64,000 nt of DNA from Datura wrightii (lineage: Eukaryota; Streptophyta; Magnoliopsida; Solanales; Solanaceae). Both the position numbers and the translations under genes were made by a program. Where the stretch lies: positions 19,309,501 through 19,373,500 of the forward strand of contig JASDFA010000004.1 in the NCBI GenBank assembly GCA_035772735.1. The letters are read 5' to 3'. Below the pieces are notes generated by a model. The model was not told the origin of the DNA. It searched no databases and worked only from the letters and a program-made list of their open reading frames with translations. Positions 1 to 10,855 of the stretch are shown here, in pieces. Within the stretch, counting starts at the first letter, position 1, and each line of letters opens with the position of its first letter.

Positions 1-690
1 GAAGGAAAATTATAAAATATGTTAAGAAAAGTATTATTATTATTATTATTTTTAAGCAGCATAATTGAGTCAATTAAGTGAAAAGATCCTAAATCAACTA
101 AAGACAAGAAAATTATTAACCACATCAGCCTTCTTTGAATAAAATTAGTCAAGCATAATATGTACTCCAATGAGAAAAAAAGTAGGAAAGGTAATTAAAC
201 AACTCAATCCTTTTCTTAGTAAAGGACATGAAATCAAACCCTTACGGAATACTAAAGCTGTCACAAATCATACCAAACAAGGGTTCTAAAGTTACCATAA
301 AGTGATGAGCCACATGACTGTTCTGACTCAAATTTTCAAGAAGGAAAGTAAAAAAAAATAAGTTATTCCGGATATTGAACTAACATGAGGGCTAACGTGA
401 ATCAAAATCGGAGCAGATAATAAGACGACTAACGTGAAGGAAGCATAGCAAACTCAAATTAAGGACCTGTATTATGTTTAATATAACAATCATATAAGTT
501 TAGATCTATGAGACATGAATGATCACAATAACAAAATTTAGATACAATAGAATATCGAGATTTAAACTAAAACTCATAATAATTAGATGAAATCATGAAA
601 ATGATCAAGTGAGCAGAAATTAGTTCACCCATTCACTGGAATCTAAAGATCTAGAAAATTACGAAAAGAAAATTAACGGACTTAACGGTC
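1..690. other. AT-rich DNA without a recognisable gene
   Basis: There is no long open frame and no recognisable protein motif on either strand. A short ATT microsatellite lies at about 31-53. Nothing else can be supported here. Confidence 0.6.
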
Positions 691-1460
691 CGTTTTCGGT
701 GTCAATTTCAGGTGTTCTTAGTTTTGTCGGTCTGTCGGAGAAGAGATGAGAAAATGATGGTGAGGGTATTGTTTTGTCAGCGTGGTGGCTGAAGAAAAGG
801 AATAAAGGCGAAGTGGGTCTGTGAGGGTGGTTTCTGGTTCGGTGGAGGAACGAAGAGGGAGAGAGGATGGCGGTTTCGGAGAAGATGGTGGTGCGGTTCT
901 TCTGGGTCGTCTGGTGATGCTGTGTTTGGCCGGAGATGGTGAGAAATAGAGGGAGATCTTGTGGTTGTCTGGGGCTAGTTTGTGGTCGGCTGCCGGCAGT
1001 GGTGGTGCGCCGAAAAAGGGAGGAAAAGAAAGAGGGGGGTCAGGGCATCTGGTGGTTTACGGCTGGTTCCTGGCGAATGGAAAAGGGGATAGAGGTGCCG
1101 GTGTGGTTACTGGTTTGTGAAAATAGAGGAGGGGAGGCCGGTTTCGCTGGATTTTTGACGAATAAGATGATGGAACGAGGGAAAGGGCTGCGACGCTACT
1201 ACTGGTGTCGATAAGAGAAGAGGGAGAGAGAGAGGGGTGTGCGGTGGCGATGGTGGCTGTTTTCCTAGTGGCTTCCGGCTGTTAGTGAGAGGGGAGGCGG
1301 CGCTGCGGTTGCCGGAGAAGAAAAAAAAAAGAGAGAGGAGGGAGATTAGAGAGGGGGCGACTGTGTCACCGGTGCGGCTGGTGACCGGAGACGAAGGGAA
1401 GAGTTGAGTGAGGGTGGTTAGCAGCGTTAATGGAGGGAAAGGGAAAATGATAGTAGGTTT
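691..1460. other. purine/GGTGG-rich block of unknown nature
   Basis: This block stands out from its AT-rich surroundings: the plus strand is dominated by GGTGG, GGAGA and GAAAAGG runs. Open frames of 92 aa (936-1214, plus) and 147 aa (1107-1550, minus) exist. Both are low-complexity (Gly/Arg/Lys-rich or Pro/Ser/Leu-rich) and are best explained by the strand bias. It could be part of a diverged retroelement LTR or leader, or a transcribed 5' region; I cannot decide. Confidence 0.4.
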
Positions 1461-2070
1461 GGGCTTTTGGGATAAATATGGGAAGTGGGTAGGGTTTATT
1501 ATCAACCGTAGGATTAGATTAAATGAACGATTGAGATCAAAATTTATCAAAGATGGGTCGGGTTGCGGGTAGGTTAATTGTGTAGCGGGTAATTAAATTG
1601 AATTGGCTGATTTTTAATTTAAAGAATAGCCAGATTTGATCAAAAGTGGCTATAATTGACATAAATTAGATAGAAAGTGGCTAGATTTTAAATAAATTGG
1701 AGAAAAAAATTGAATTAGCTGCTATTAAATTAATAAAAATACTACACTTGTAAATAGTTTAGTAAACATAATAGTTTAATTTACGATAAAATATATAAAT
1801 ATTATTATTATGAAATTAATTATAAATAATTTATAAAACTAAGTAAATTATATTTTGTAAATAAACCTTATTTAATTGAAAATATATATGCATGTATATT
1901 ATTATTCAATGACGTAATTATATATTATACTAAAAATTTAAACTTTAAATTGATGTAATAAAATATTGTAGAAATATAAATTAAAATAATTATGCAAAAA
2001 AATTCAAGTATGTATGCTAATTACGGTGATTTTAAAATACATACATATATAATGATACATAGCTTAGACG
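1461..2070. other. AT-rich DNA, nothing recognised
   Basis: Strongly AT-rich sequence with short A/T runs. I see no open frame of interest, no RNA gene and no repeat boundary. Confidence 0.5.
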
Positions 2071-2452
2071 GGGCATAGGGAGGTCAAAATTGGATGTTAA
2101 CACACCACATGTTCAAATCTTCATAGAGTTGTTCTTTACTTTGAAGTCCGATCAAATCAAATTTTTCTTGACTTAAAGTTCTACTTCAAGTGAGACTCCT
2201 TCTTCGAGTCAAACTCTTTGCCTCTTTAGTATTGTAGTAGAACTCCAATACTTCACTTTAGCACATGTTTATTGCACTGAGATTGTGTGACATGGCTTAA
2301 CCATCTTTTGATCCGTGCAGCTTATTTTTATTTGAACATTTACTACTGCCATGTCAGCTTCTTTAGACGATAAATTTTATACTCCCTTGGAACAACTTGG
2401 ATGACCTGTTTCATCGACTTTGTCAATCATCAAAACTATATATATCCCAACA
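2071..2452 (-). repeat. unclassified repeat abutting the LINE, possibly an LTR remnant
   Basis: The LINE endonuclease similarity stops at about 2453. Read on the minus strand, the sequence there continues TGTTGGGATATATA, which looks like the 5' end of a copia-type LTR. The same bases could also be the last codons of the endonuclease motif, so the boundary is uncertain. I found no convincing other end or target duplication. It is probably a truncated repeat that replaced the rest of the LINE. Confidence 0.3.
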
Positions 2453-2885
2453 CGATCAGATGAGGATAGAACTGAATTAAAATCTCCCCATAAAAGCCAA
2501 GGTTTATCAATGATCAGGCCCTGCAATTGATCCTACAAAGGCTTCTTGTGCTCCATTGTATGATATCCATATGTTATAGTCATTAAACAATCCACTTGAT
2601 GATCCCTCCCACGAATATGACAGTGCATAAATTGCACATGCTGACTTACCATAGTAACATCATACACATTATCATCCTAGAGAATCCATACTCTTCCATT
2701 CATAGCATGATTGTAGTTGGCATATAATTTCCAAGTAGGGGCAATTCTAGCAGCTACATTCTTTGCATTATCCTTCTTCACTCAAGTTTATACTAATCCA
2801 AGGAGATTATTTTGGTGCTCCTTGATGTAAGAGGTCAACTCTCTTTACTTAAATCTTTTGTTGTCCCCTATTATATTCCACATTA
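2453..2885 (-). pseudogene. LINE ORF2 fragment, apurinic endonuclease-like domain
   Basis: On the minus strand, reading down from about 2885, this gives a decayed N-terminus of a plant LINE (non-LTR retrotransposon) ORF2. It begins with a WNI-G-NKRFK-REL type motif, continues through an NGRVWILWD segment at about 2680-2710 and ends at a GDFNSVLSSSDRV motif near 2453-2495. These are hallmarks of the endonuclease/exonuclease/phosphatase fold that nicks target DNA for target-primed reverse transcription. Several stops interrupt it. The catalytic C-terminus and the entire reverse transcriptase are missing: the similarity ends at about 2453 against an unrelated repeat. It lies just downstream of the ORF1 remnant, in the normal LINE order, so it belongs to the same copy. 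Confidence 0.7.
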
Positions 2886-2891
2886 GCCAAG

Positions 2892-3805
2892 TCATTTAGT
2901 TAATCCTCCATCATCCGGAGGAGGGAAATAACTAAAATGATCATCACCAGATAAACTAGTAAATCCATTTTTAACTGGGAGTTCATAGTTCAATAAGCTA
3001 CTACCTGACACTGTATTCCCTTTCCCTTTTACTACCTGCCAGGATTCCTCGATAGGACCTTGTTCTAGCAAGTGAAGTGGGATAACCTTACAAGATTCAA
3101 CAACTTCCTTCTCATTAGGGATTTGCGTAGTAACTTCTTTAGGCATCCATACTTGTTTTGGGTTTTCTTCCTTTGAAACTCCTGCTGTGGTTGAGGTCTG
3201 GATCTATCACAATCATGCCCAACTTAAAGACACTTTCCACAAAATACTGGCTTCCAGTCATACTCTATGGCATGCTGAAACACCTTACCCTGACCATCCA
3301 TAACTGCAATCTCATTCAACAAGGGTTTAGTTACGTTCACTTTAATGAGCATACGGGCATAGGATACTCTAGTTTTATTAGCCGTACATTCATCACCATA
3401 CAATGGATTTCCAATAGCACTTGCAATACGACTAAGAGAATTACAACTCCAACAGTTCATCGGCAGCTTAGGGAATTTCACCCACAGTGGCACCTCAGTA
3501 AGAAACTCATTATTAAAATCAAATTGTGGTGACCATTGTTTGATTATCAGAGGCCTATTGTTAATAGTATAAGGACCTGAGTACAACACTTCCTTAAGAT
3601 TTGCCATGCTTTTGAATTTTACAATATAGTACCCATCCTCATGATAAAATAGATCTGGCTTTGCACTTGAATTCAGGTTCGATTGATGTAACGAGCCATG
3701 TAGTGGTATCTAGGAGTATCCCATACTGCATAACTATGAGAGCACACTTCCACTTATTTGTCTCAACCTCAAATTCAAATTTCTCCAATTTCACAACTAG
3801 GTTGT
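2892..3805 (-). pseudogene. LINE ORF1, 3' part (DUF4283 / zinc-knuckle protein)
   Basis: This is the C-terminal two thirds of a plant LINE ORF1 protein on the minus strand, an RNA-binding nucleocapsid-like protein. The region at 3224-3607 reads as a DUF4283-type domain, with a PLWVKFPKLPMNCW stretch and the following SRIASAIGNPLYGDE motif. It leads into a zinc knuckle of the CGKC-VGHDC kind near 3195-3235. An in-frame stop follows the second knuckle cysteine. The tail at 2892-3146 is open and hydrophilic. At 3805 the reading is cut by the 5' LTR of the gypsy element; the N-terminal part resumes at 10371. Stops and frame changes show that it is dead. Confidence 0.75.
3801..3805. repeat. target-site duplication (left), Galadriel-type element
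   Basis: The five bases GTTGT precede the 5' LTR, and GTTGC follows the 3' LTR at 10371-10375. One of the five differs, which is compatible with an old insertion. Confidence 0.7.
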
Positions 3806-4767
3806 TGTTAGTCCCTTGACATGATTGTGAGACCTCGCGACGAGTGCAAGGCAAAGGTTGCAAAAAGATGGGTATGACAAGGCATTTACATGACGGGCTT
3901 TGGCATGATTCAATATGGTTGATGGAACCGTGATGGCATTGTGGTAGACCACCAGGCAAGGGCAGGTGGAAGTCGGCAAGGGAAGGCACAGGTCAGCAGA
4001 CTATGGCACTAGGTGGGTGGCCTAGATGCCAAGTCTATGATGATGCGAACGAAAGGCTGATACGGGCTATGGCATGGCATTTCCTTGGCTTGGAAAAGGC
4101 AACGGGCAGATGTGAGCTAGCCAAGGCACTGGCAAGGAAACTGGGCCATGGATCGGTTGTCGGAGCGGCTGAGATAGGTGTGCATTGGCATGACGCGCAG
4201 ACATTGCGCCAAGGCAGGCGATGGCGCCAAGGTAGAAATGGCGCCAAGGCAAGTGACAGCGCCAAGGCTGGCGCGCGCACGCGCAGGGCATGCTTGGCAC
4301 ATGTCGGGCGGTTGGGCAGTTTCCAGAATTTTGGGCGCCTGTGGCCTAGTCAGCAGGGCAATTGTGACTTTCGAATTTTGAATTTGAATTGCCTATTAGT
4401 TGGGGATGTCAACTGAATTTTTAGAGGGAATTTTGTAGGCATGTGCCAAGTATGTGGCATGGGCATGGGCTATCTTTAAATGGAGAAGTCTATGCTGCCA
4501 CTAGGCATAGAATAGAGATAGAGTGTTAGTCTATCTTTTGGCAAACAGTTTGAGGCCTTGTGTGTTTCTTTGTACACGAGTTAATACAAAGTTGGGAAGT
4601 GATTTCCTATAAATGTGTGTGTGCCTATTGTGACTTGTATGCTAAATAGTCCAAGTTTCAAACGGATCAAAGAGACAAACGTGTAGGCTAAGTCATAGCG
4701 GCTGCGTGCGTGTGACTGCCGTGCAGTGTCAAGCTCGTTGCATAAAATGAAAATTGACCCTGTAACA
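3806..4767 (+). repeat. 5' LTR of the Galadriel-type element
   Basis: This 962-bp LTR begins TGTTAGTCCC and ends CCCTGTAACA, so the termini TGTTA/TAACA are inverted. Its middle (about 4186-4290) is CpG-rich and carries four GCGCCAAGG boxes. Its partner is at 9421-10370. The open frames at 4003-4416 on both strands are a by-product of this GC-rich stretch and are not genes. Confidence 0.93.
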
Positions 4768-4769
4768 AC

Positions 4770-4781
4770 TGATATCAGAGA
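4770..4781 (+). other. primer-binding site (tRNA-iMet type)
   Basis: TGATATCAGAGA lies two bases after the 5' LTR. It matches 10 of 12 bases of the usual plant TGGTATCAGAGC site, complementary to the 3' end of initiator Met tRNA, which primes minus-strand DNA synthesis. Confidence 0.75.
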
Positions 4782-4805
4782 TTTGTCATTTGAAGACAAA
4801 AGACT

Positions 4806-6000
4806 ATGGCTGACGGAAGTAACTACAATGAGTTGCGTGATAGGATCACAAAGTTGGAGGCGCTGGTGGGAATCACTTAAAACACAAGTGATCTGGTGGA
4901 CGTGTTGTCACAGATCCATGGTCTCAACTCGGAACTACATCACTACCGTGAGCAGGTTGATGTCCAACTGTCTGATTTTCTCAATTTTCGGGAGGAAGCC
5001 ACTGTGAAAGTTGAGGAACTGGCCAAAGAAAATGAAGATCTTAAGGCGGAGGTGATGGTGCTCCGCAAGGTAGTAGCAAATTCTGCCAAAGTTGGTGAGG
5101 AGCATGCCAAGATCAAAATCCCAAAACCTAAGCCATTTGATGGGATTCGAGGCGCTAAGGAACTTGAAATTTTTTTGTGGGACATGGAACACTACTTTGC
5201 CACTGCCTATATTCCTGAAAATGACAAGTTGACCATGTCATTTCGCTATTTTAGAGGGGATGTGATTCTACGGTATCGCACCAAAAATGTAGATGATGTT
5301 AGCGCAGGCAGGCCCAAGGTTGAAACATGGGCGCAGTTGCGGGAGGCGTTAAGAGATAAATTTCTGTCTAGCACTTCGTCTTGGGTTGCTAGGGACAGGC
5401 TGAAACGCCTAAAACAGGTTGGTTCGATTCGTGAGTATGTGAAGGACTTTTCTTCCTTGTTGCTGGACATCAAAAATATGTCAGAAGAGGACAAGTTGCA
5501 TAATTTCATTTCTTGGATGCAAGGCTAGGCGCAGAATGAGTTGCGTCGGCAGAAAGTTCAAGATTTGCCGAGTGCAATTGCCACTGTTGATGCTTTGATC
5601 GATTTCTGTTCAAACAGTGTGCTTTCTGACCCTTATCCCATGGCCAAGGAAAAGAAAAAGGAGAAGGGGAAAGACTGGAAAAAGGACCATCGAAAATCTG
5701 AGGGAAATGACAAAGGCAAGGGAAAAGTTGTTGCTGCTTCATCCAACAAAGATAGCCCGGCGAGTGAGAAGGTCTGTTGGACGTACCAAAAACCAGGGCA
5801 TCAGGCACATAACTGTCCCAACCAAGAGAAAGTGAATGCTCTTATTGTTGAAGAAGAAAGTGCGGAGAAAAAAGGGGAAGTTGCTGCCTATATCGACCCG
5901 CTGAAGTTGCTGAACACGTTGGTGGAAAGCGTGGAAGAACAGGTTCATGAAGAAAAAGATGATGCTACTGATTTAGTCACTCTTGTGAATGCTGCAGGTT
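4806..6000 (+). pseudogene. gag (capsid/nucleocapsid) of the Galadriel-type element
   Basis: The likely start is the ATG at 4806, 38 bases after the LTR; it opens MADGSNYNELRDRITKLE. In-frame stops occur at 4878 (TAA) and 5526 (TAG). The capsid part at about 5115-5500 has the IKIPKPKPFDG start and the KDFSSLLLDI segment typical of chromovirus gag. A Lys-rich linker precedes a zinc knuckle at about 5774-5815 (CWTYQKPGHQAHNC) whose second cysteine is a tyrosine, so zinc binding is probably lost. Gag and pol share one frame, as in other Galadriel elements. Confidence 0.85.
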
Positions 6001-6203
6001 CTGTGGAAGACTTGATGGACGCTTACTCCAATCTGATGTATGTGGAAGTAATGATTGGGGACAGACCAGTAGTCACCATGGTTGATACAGGTGCTACTCA
6101 TACTTTTGTTGCGACCAAGATAGTCAAGGAATATGGGCTAAGGGTGACTCAATGTCCAACAAAGATGAAGGCCATAAACTCACCAGCACAACCTAGTCTT
6201 TAA
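6001..6203 (+). pseudogene. protease domain of the Galadriel-type polyprotein
   Basis: The retropepsin active site VDTGATHTFV is intact at about 6081-6110, in frame with gag. The domain would cleave the gag-pol polyprotein inside virus-like particles. It is closed by TAA at 6201, and the same frame resumes at 6210 with the remaining protease/linker sequence (VPLDDFNLMLGIDFM). Confidence 0.8.
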
Positions 6204-7871
6204 CAGGCGTTGAACGTGCCGCTAAGGATAGGACATTGGTCAGGTTTGCATAATTTGACAGTTGTGCCGCTTGATGATTTTAATCTCATGCTTGGGATTG
6301 ATTTTATGAGTAAGTATAAAGTTGCTCCAATTCCTCATCTGGATGGTTTGATGTTTATGGGTGAAAAGGATCCTGGCTTTTTCAAGGGGAACAACCCATG
6401 TGAAGCAAGCAGTAGTAAGTCAAAGAACATAGGGATTGTTGCGTTGGTGTCGACTGTTGCATTTGACAAAGGCTTGAAAAACTGTGAGATTGCTTACTTT
6501 GCTGCCTTGGTGGAAATCAAGCCAGATGTGCAGATTGAAGTCCCTGATGATGTTGCAGAGTTTCTGGGAAAATTCAAAGATGTGATGCCGCCTAAACTGC
6601 CTAGACAGTTGCTGCCAAGGAGGGAAATAGACCACATAATTGAGTTGCTGCCAGGGTCTGTGCCACCAACACTCCCTCCTTACTGTATGTCTCCTTTGGA
6701 GTTGGCTGAATTGGGGAAACAGTTAGATGAATTGCTTGCAGCTGGCCTCATCCAGCCTTCGAAGACTCCATTTGGCGCACCAGTCCTTTTTCAAAAGAAG
6801 CAGGATGGCTCTTTAAGGATGTGCGTGGATTATAGGGCACTGAATAAGATTACTGTGAAGAACAAGTACCCGCTGCCGCTGATCCAGGATTTACTTGATA
6901 GGTTGTCTAAGGCTAGTTTCTTTACTAAGTTATACTTAAGTTCAGGCTATTGGAAAGTTCGTATAGCCGAGGGGTATGCCCCTAAGACCATGTGTGTAAC
7001 TCGTTACGGTGTAATGCCGTTTGGGCTAACTAATGCCCTGGCTACCTTTTGCAACTTAATGAATAATGTTCTTTATAACTATCTTGATGATTTTGTAGTA
7101 GTATACTTAGATGACATAGTCATTTATAGTAGGACTATTGAAGATCATTTGCTGCATTTAGAAAAGGTGATGCAACGCCTTAGAGATTTCCAATTCTATG
7201 TGAAAATGGAAAAGTGTGAGTTTGCTAAACGGGAGATCAAACTTTTGGGACACTTGGTTAGTGAAAACCAGGTCCGGATGGATCCCAAGAAGGTGAAGGC
7301 TATTGTTGATTTACAGGCACCAAGCGGGGTAAAAGAGTTAAGATCATTTTTGGGTTTGGCAAACTACTACCGGAAATTTATTGCTGGCTATTCTAGGAAG
7401 GCTGCCCCATTGACAGATTTACTGAAGAAAAATATCAAATAGACTTGGACAGATGCGTGTGCTAAGACTTTCACTTTCTTGAAGGAGGCCATAGCATCAG
7501 GGCCAATTCTAAGGCTGCCAGATTTTGATATGCCGTTTGAAGTCAACATTGATGCATCAGATTTTGCTGTTGGCGGTGTGCTGGTCCAAGAGGGTCATCC
7601 GGTAGCATTTGAAAGTAGGAAATTGAATGCCGCAGAGCAACGGTATTCTACCCATGAGAAGGAAATGGTTGTTGTGATCCATTGCCTTCAAGTTTGGAGA
7701 ATGTACTTGCTTGGAACGAAATTTATTGTCCGGACAGACAATGTGGCCAATAATTACTTCAAGACTCAACAGAAATTGAGTCCAATGCAGGCTTGGTGGA
7801 AAGGAGATGCTGGCTGAATATGACTTCGTGTAGTACACAAACCCGGCAAGCGAAACCAAGTTGCTGATGCA
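6204..7871 (+). pseudogene. reverse transcriptase and RNase H of the Galadriel-type polyprotein
   Basis: The frame continues through the end of the protease (LGIDFM at about 6290) into reverse transcriptase at about 6680-7390. Motifs seen are PFGAPVLFQKKQDGS, the CVDYRALN box, FGLTNA, and the catalytic YLDD at 7104-7115. RNase H follows: its first catalytic Asp is in NIDASDFAVGG at about 7545, the Glu in THEKEMVVV, and a final VADALSRK at 7860-7885. Stops lie at 7440 (TAG), 7815 and 7821 (TGA). The last two sit in a short stretch (about 7800-7835) that is out of frame and then corrected. Catalytic residues remain, but the protein could not be made whole. Confidence 0.85.
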
Positions 7872-9404
7872 TTGAGTCGCAAAGAGGTATTTGCTGTTGT
7901 TTTTTCGCTCACTAGAATTGAATCTGATTTACTTGATACAATAAAACTATGTGATGTGAATGATCCATTATATGTGAAATTGATGGATCAAGTGAGGGAT
8001 GGGACTGTTAGGCGGTACTGGATCGAGGACGATCTGCTGCACTTCAAAGGGGGGAGAATTGTGGTACCCCAAGGTGCAGGTTTGCGTCGAACTTTGATGA
8101 AGGAGACTCATGATGCTGCTTATGCCGGTCATCCAGGTGTTGAGAGAATGATGGCATTACTGTCCTGAAGTTATTTCTAGCCGAAAATGGAGGACGACAT
8201 TGAGGCCTATGTCAAAACTTGTCTTGTATGTCAGCTTGACAAGTCAGAACGAAAGAAGGAAGCAGGTTTGCTACAACCTCTACTGGTTGCTAAACACCCA
8301 TGGGCTTCCGTTTCTATGGATTTCATTAGTGGATTTCCAAAGGTTGATGGTAAGGCGTCAGTCATGGTGGTGCTAGACAGATTCTCGAAGTATAGGGTAT
8401 TCATTGCTGCTCCAACTCTATGTTCCTCAGAGATAGCTGCTGATTTGTTCTATAAGCATGTGGTAAAGTATTTTGGTGTTCCAAACGATATTGTGAGTGA
8501 TAGAGATGCTCAATTTACTGTCCGTTTTTGGACTACTTTGTTCAAAATGATGGGTACAGATTTGAAATTCTCGACAGCAAATCATCCACAAATTGATGGA
8601 CAGACCGAAAGAATCAATCATCTTCTTGAAGAGTACTTGAGGCACTATGTGACTGCGAGTCAGAGGAATTGGGTAGAGTTGCTGGACAGTGCACAGTTTT
8701 TCTACAACTTGCACAGATCGTCGGCTACAGAGATGAGTCCTTTAGAGATTGTGTTGGGCAGGCAGCCTGACACACCACTTGAAGTAGCTAAGCAGAAATC
8801 TAAGGGACAGTGTCCTGCCGCTTACAGGTATGCGTGTGATAAGCAAGAGTTGCCGGCTGAGGCGCAAGACAGTTTGCAGAAAGCTGCCAAGAGAATGAAG
8901 AAGTATGTTGACAAGCATCGCCGTGCATTGGAATTTCATATTAGTGACAAGGTGTTGCTGAAACTAACACCCCAAATCTAGAAGAAGATCAGTAGCAAGA
9001 CGAGACATCGTGGCCTGATTCCAAAGTACGACGGCCCCTTTGAAGTCGTAGAGAAGGTTGGTGCAGTAGCTTACCGATTGAATCTGTCGGAACGGCTGAA
9101 GGTGCATCCTATTTTTCATGTGAGTTACTTGAATCCTTTCCATGAAGATGCTGAAGATCCAGCAAGGGCGGCGGCCAGATGTGCTCCTCCAGTTGTGAGA
9201 CAACAATATGAGGAGACAATTGAAAAGATTCTGGACCATCGGATATTGGGCCAAAGCAAGAAGAATCGGCGGACAGAGTTTCCAATTCAATGGAAAGACA
9301 AACCAGAATGTGATGCGAGTTGGGAAAAAATGGCATCTTTATGGTAGTTTGAATATCAAATATGGGCATACTTAGATTCTGCCTCATCGAGGACGACAAG
9401 CTAA
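7872..9404 (+). pseudogene. integrase and chromodomain of the Galadriel-type polyprotein
   Basis: The HHCC zinc-finger region has two His near 8108-8135 and CLVC at 8219-8230. The catalytic core shows MDFISGF (first Asp, about 8318), SDRDAQF (second Asp, about 8498) and the Glu of LLEEYLRHYV (about 8625). The C-terminus has the YDGPFEVVEKVGAVAYRL and VHPIFHVSYL motifs. A chromodomain follows at about 9205-9345 and would read histone marks to direct integration. In-frame stops occur at 8166, 8178, 8979 and 9345; the frame finally closes at 9402-9404, just before the polypurine tract. Confidence 0.85.
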
Positions 9405-9407
9405 TCT

Positions 9408-9418
9408 GGTGGGGGAAG
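9408..9418 (+). other. polypurine tract
   Basis: GGTGGGGGAAG lies two bases before the 3' LTR. It is the expected RNase H-resistant primer for plus-strand synthesis. Confidence 0.8.
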
Positions 9419-9420
9419 TT

Positions 9421-10370
9421 TGTTAGCCCCTTGACATGATTGTGAGGCCTCGCGACAAGTGAAAGGCAAATCTTACGGAAAGATAGGCATGATAAGGCAT
9501 TTATATGATGGGCTTTCCATGACTCAATATGGCTGATGGAACTGTGATGGCATTGTGGCAGACCACCAGGCAAGGGCGGGTGCAAGTTGGCAAGGGCAGG
9601 CATGGGTCGGCAGACTATGGCACTAGATGAGTGGCCTAGATGCCAAGTCTATGATGATGCGAAGGCAAGGATGATACAGGCTATGGTATGGAATTTCCTT
9701 GTTTGGAAAAGGCAACGGGTAGATGTGAGCTAGGCAAGGCGTTGGCAAGGAAACTGGGCCATGGACCGGCTAAGACAGGCGCGCGTTGGCATGGCGCGCA
9801 GACATGGAACCAAGGAAAGAGATGGCGCCAAGGCAGAAATGGCACCAAGGAAAGCGACAGTGCCAAGGCTGGCATGCGTGCCCGTGCAGGGCGTGCCTGG
9901 CACATGCCGGGTGGTTGGGCAGTTTCCAGAATTTTGGGCGCTTGTGGCCTAGTCAGCAGGGAAGTTATGACTTTCAAATTTTGAATTTGAATTGCCTATC
10001 AGTTGGGGATGTTAACTGAATTTTGAGAGGGAATTTTGTAGGCATGTGTCAAGCATGTGGCATGGGCGTGGGCTATCTTAAAGGGAGAAGTCTAGGTTGC
10101 CACTAGGCAGAGAATAGAGATAGAGTGTTAGTCTATCTTTAGGCAATCAGTTTTGAGGCCTTGTGTGTTTCTTTGTACACGAGTTAATACAAAGTTGGGA
10201 AGTGATTTCCTGTAAATGTGTGTGTGCCTATTGTGACTTGTATGCTAAATAGTCTAAGTGTCGAACGGATCAAAAAGACAAACGTGTAGGCTGAGTCATA
10301 GCGGCTGCGTGCATGTGACTGCCGTGCAGTGTCAAGCTAGTTGCATAAAACAAAAATTGACCCTGTAACA
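9421..10370 (+). repeat. 3' LTR of the Galadriel-type element
   Basis: This 950-bp LTR starts TGTTAGCCCC and ends CCCTGTAACA. It pairs with 3806-4767 but shows many substitutions, many of them CpG/TpG/CpA changes (for example two of the GCGCCAAGG boxes read CACCAAGG or TGCCAAGG here). The insertion is therefore not recent. Confidence 0.92.
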
Positions 10371-10820
10371 GTTGCCATCAACTATATCTGGAGTGATATA
10401 AGTGAGGTTCATTCCATTAGATGCAGCTCTATTACCAGCAAATAACTGCATCCACGTCTCATCCTTCTCCCGTGCCTTCATTCTTTCATCCTCCGCATTA
10501 GTTACTTCATCTTGCTCCAATGGAACAGTACCCATTCTTGGAGACAATATATTGCGAGGTATTTCACTAGCTGGCGTAACCATAGATAAGGATCTCAGTG
10601 TTATAGAAGGTTGGTGAGCTAGGCTCTCAGCTTTAGTTTGTTCCATATCAGATCCCTGAGATTTGCTAGAATTCCCCTGTACTTCCTTGGAAACCTCACT
10701 CTACTTCCTGATACTGTGAAATTGAGTAAACTAGTGAGTGCAATTGATGACTTTCTTGGTCTTCCCCTTCCTCTCTGCCCTGCTATGGCGATACCGGCAT
10801 ACGCTAGCTTAAGCTACGTC
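10371..10820 (-). pseudogene. LINE ORF1, 5' part
   Basis: This is the N-terminal part of the LINE ORF1 whose C-terminal part is at 2892-3805. The frame that opens MEQTKAES at 10646 runs down to a WMQLFAGNRAASNG segment and on to PDIVDGN at the junction with the gypsy 3' LTR. The reading continues across the insertion as NLVVKLEKFEFEV at 3805 and below. Upstream, in another frame, a GRGRPRK AT-hook-like motif at about 10770 looks like the original start region, so at least one frameshift lies between. The transcript start of the LINE is not visible beyond about 10820. Confidence 0.7.
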
Positions 10821-10855
10821 GACAGTAGAGATTAATTATTCTTTTTTCTCTTTTT

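Larger units (their letters stand above)
3806..10370 (+). mobile_element. Ty3/gypsy chromovirus, Galadriel-type, full-length but defective
   Basis: This is a 6.56-kb LTR retrotransposon. Its LTRs (3806-4767 and 9421-10370) start TGTTAG and end TGTAACA. A tRNA-iMet-like primer site follows at 4770-4781, then one gag-pol reading frame (4806-9404) and a polypurine tract (9408-9418). Domain order is gag, protease, reverse transcriptase, RNase H, integrase, chromodomain, as in chromoviruses. The chromodomain (EKILDHRILGQSKKNRR) points to the Galadriel clade. It is inserted in LINE ORF1 with target sites GTTGT/GTTGC. At least ten in-frame stops make it non-autonomous. Confidence 0.9.

Noticed and set aside
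936..1550. Open frames of 92 aa (plus) and 147 aa (minus)
   Set aside because: Low-complexity products of a strand-biased purine block, with no domain, splice context or conserved start.
4003..4416. Overlapping open frames on both strands in the Galadriel 5' LTR, and similar ones at 9681-10019
   Set aside because: They lie inside LTR sequence and arise from CpG-rich repeats. The same frames are not kept between the two LTRs.
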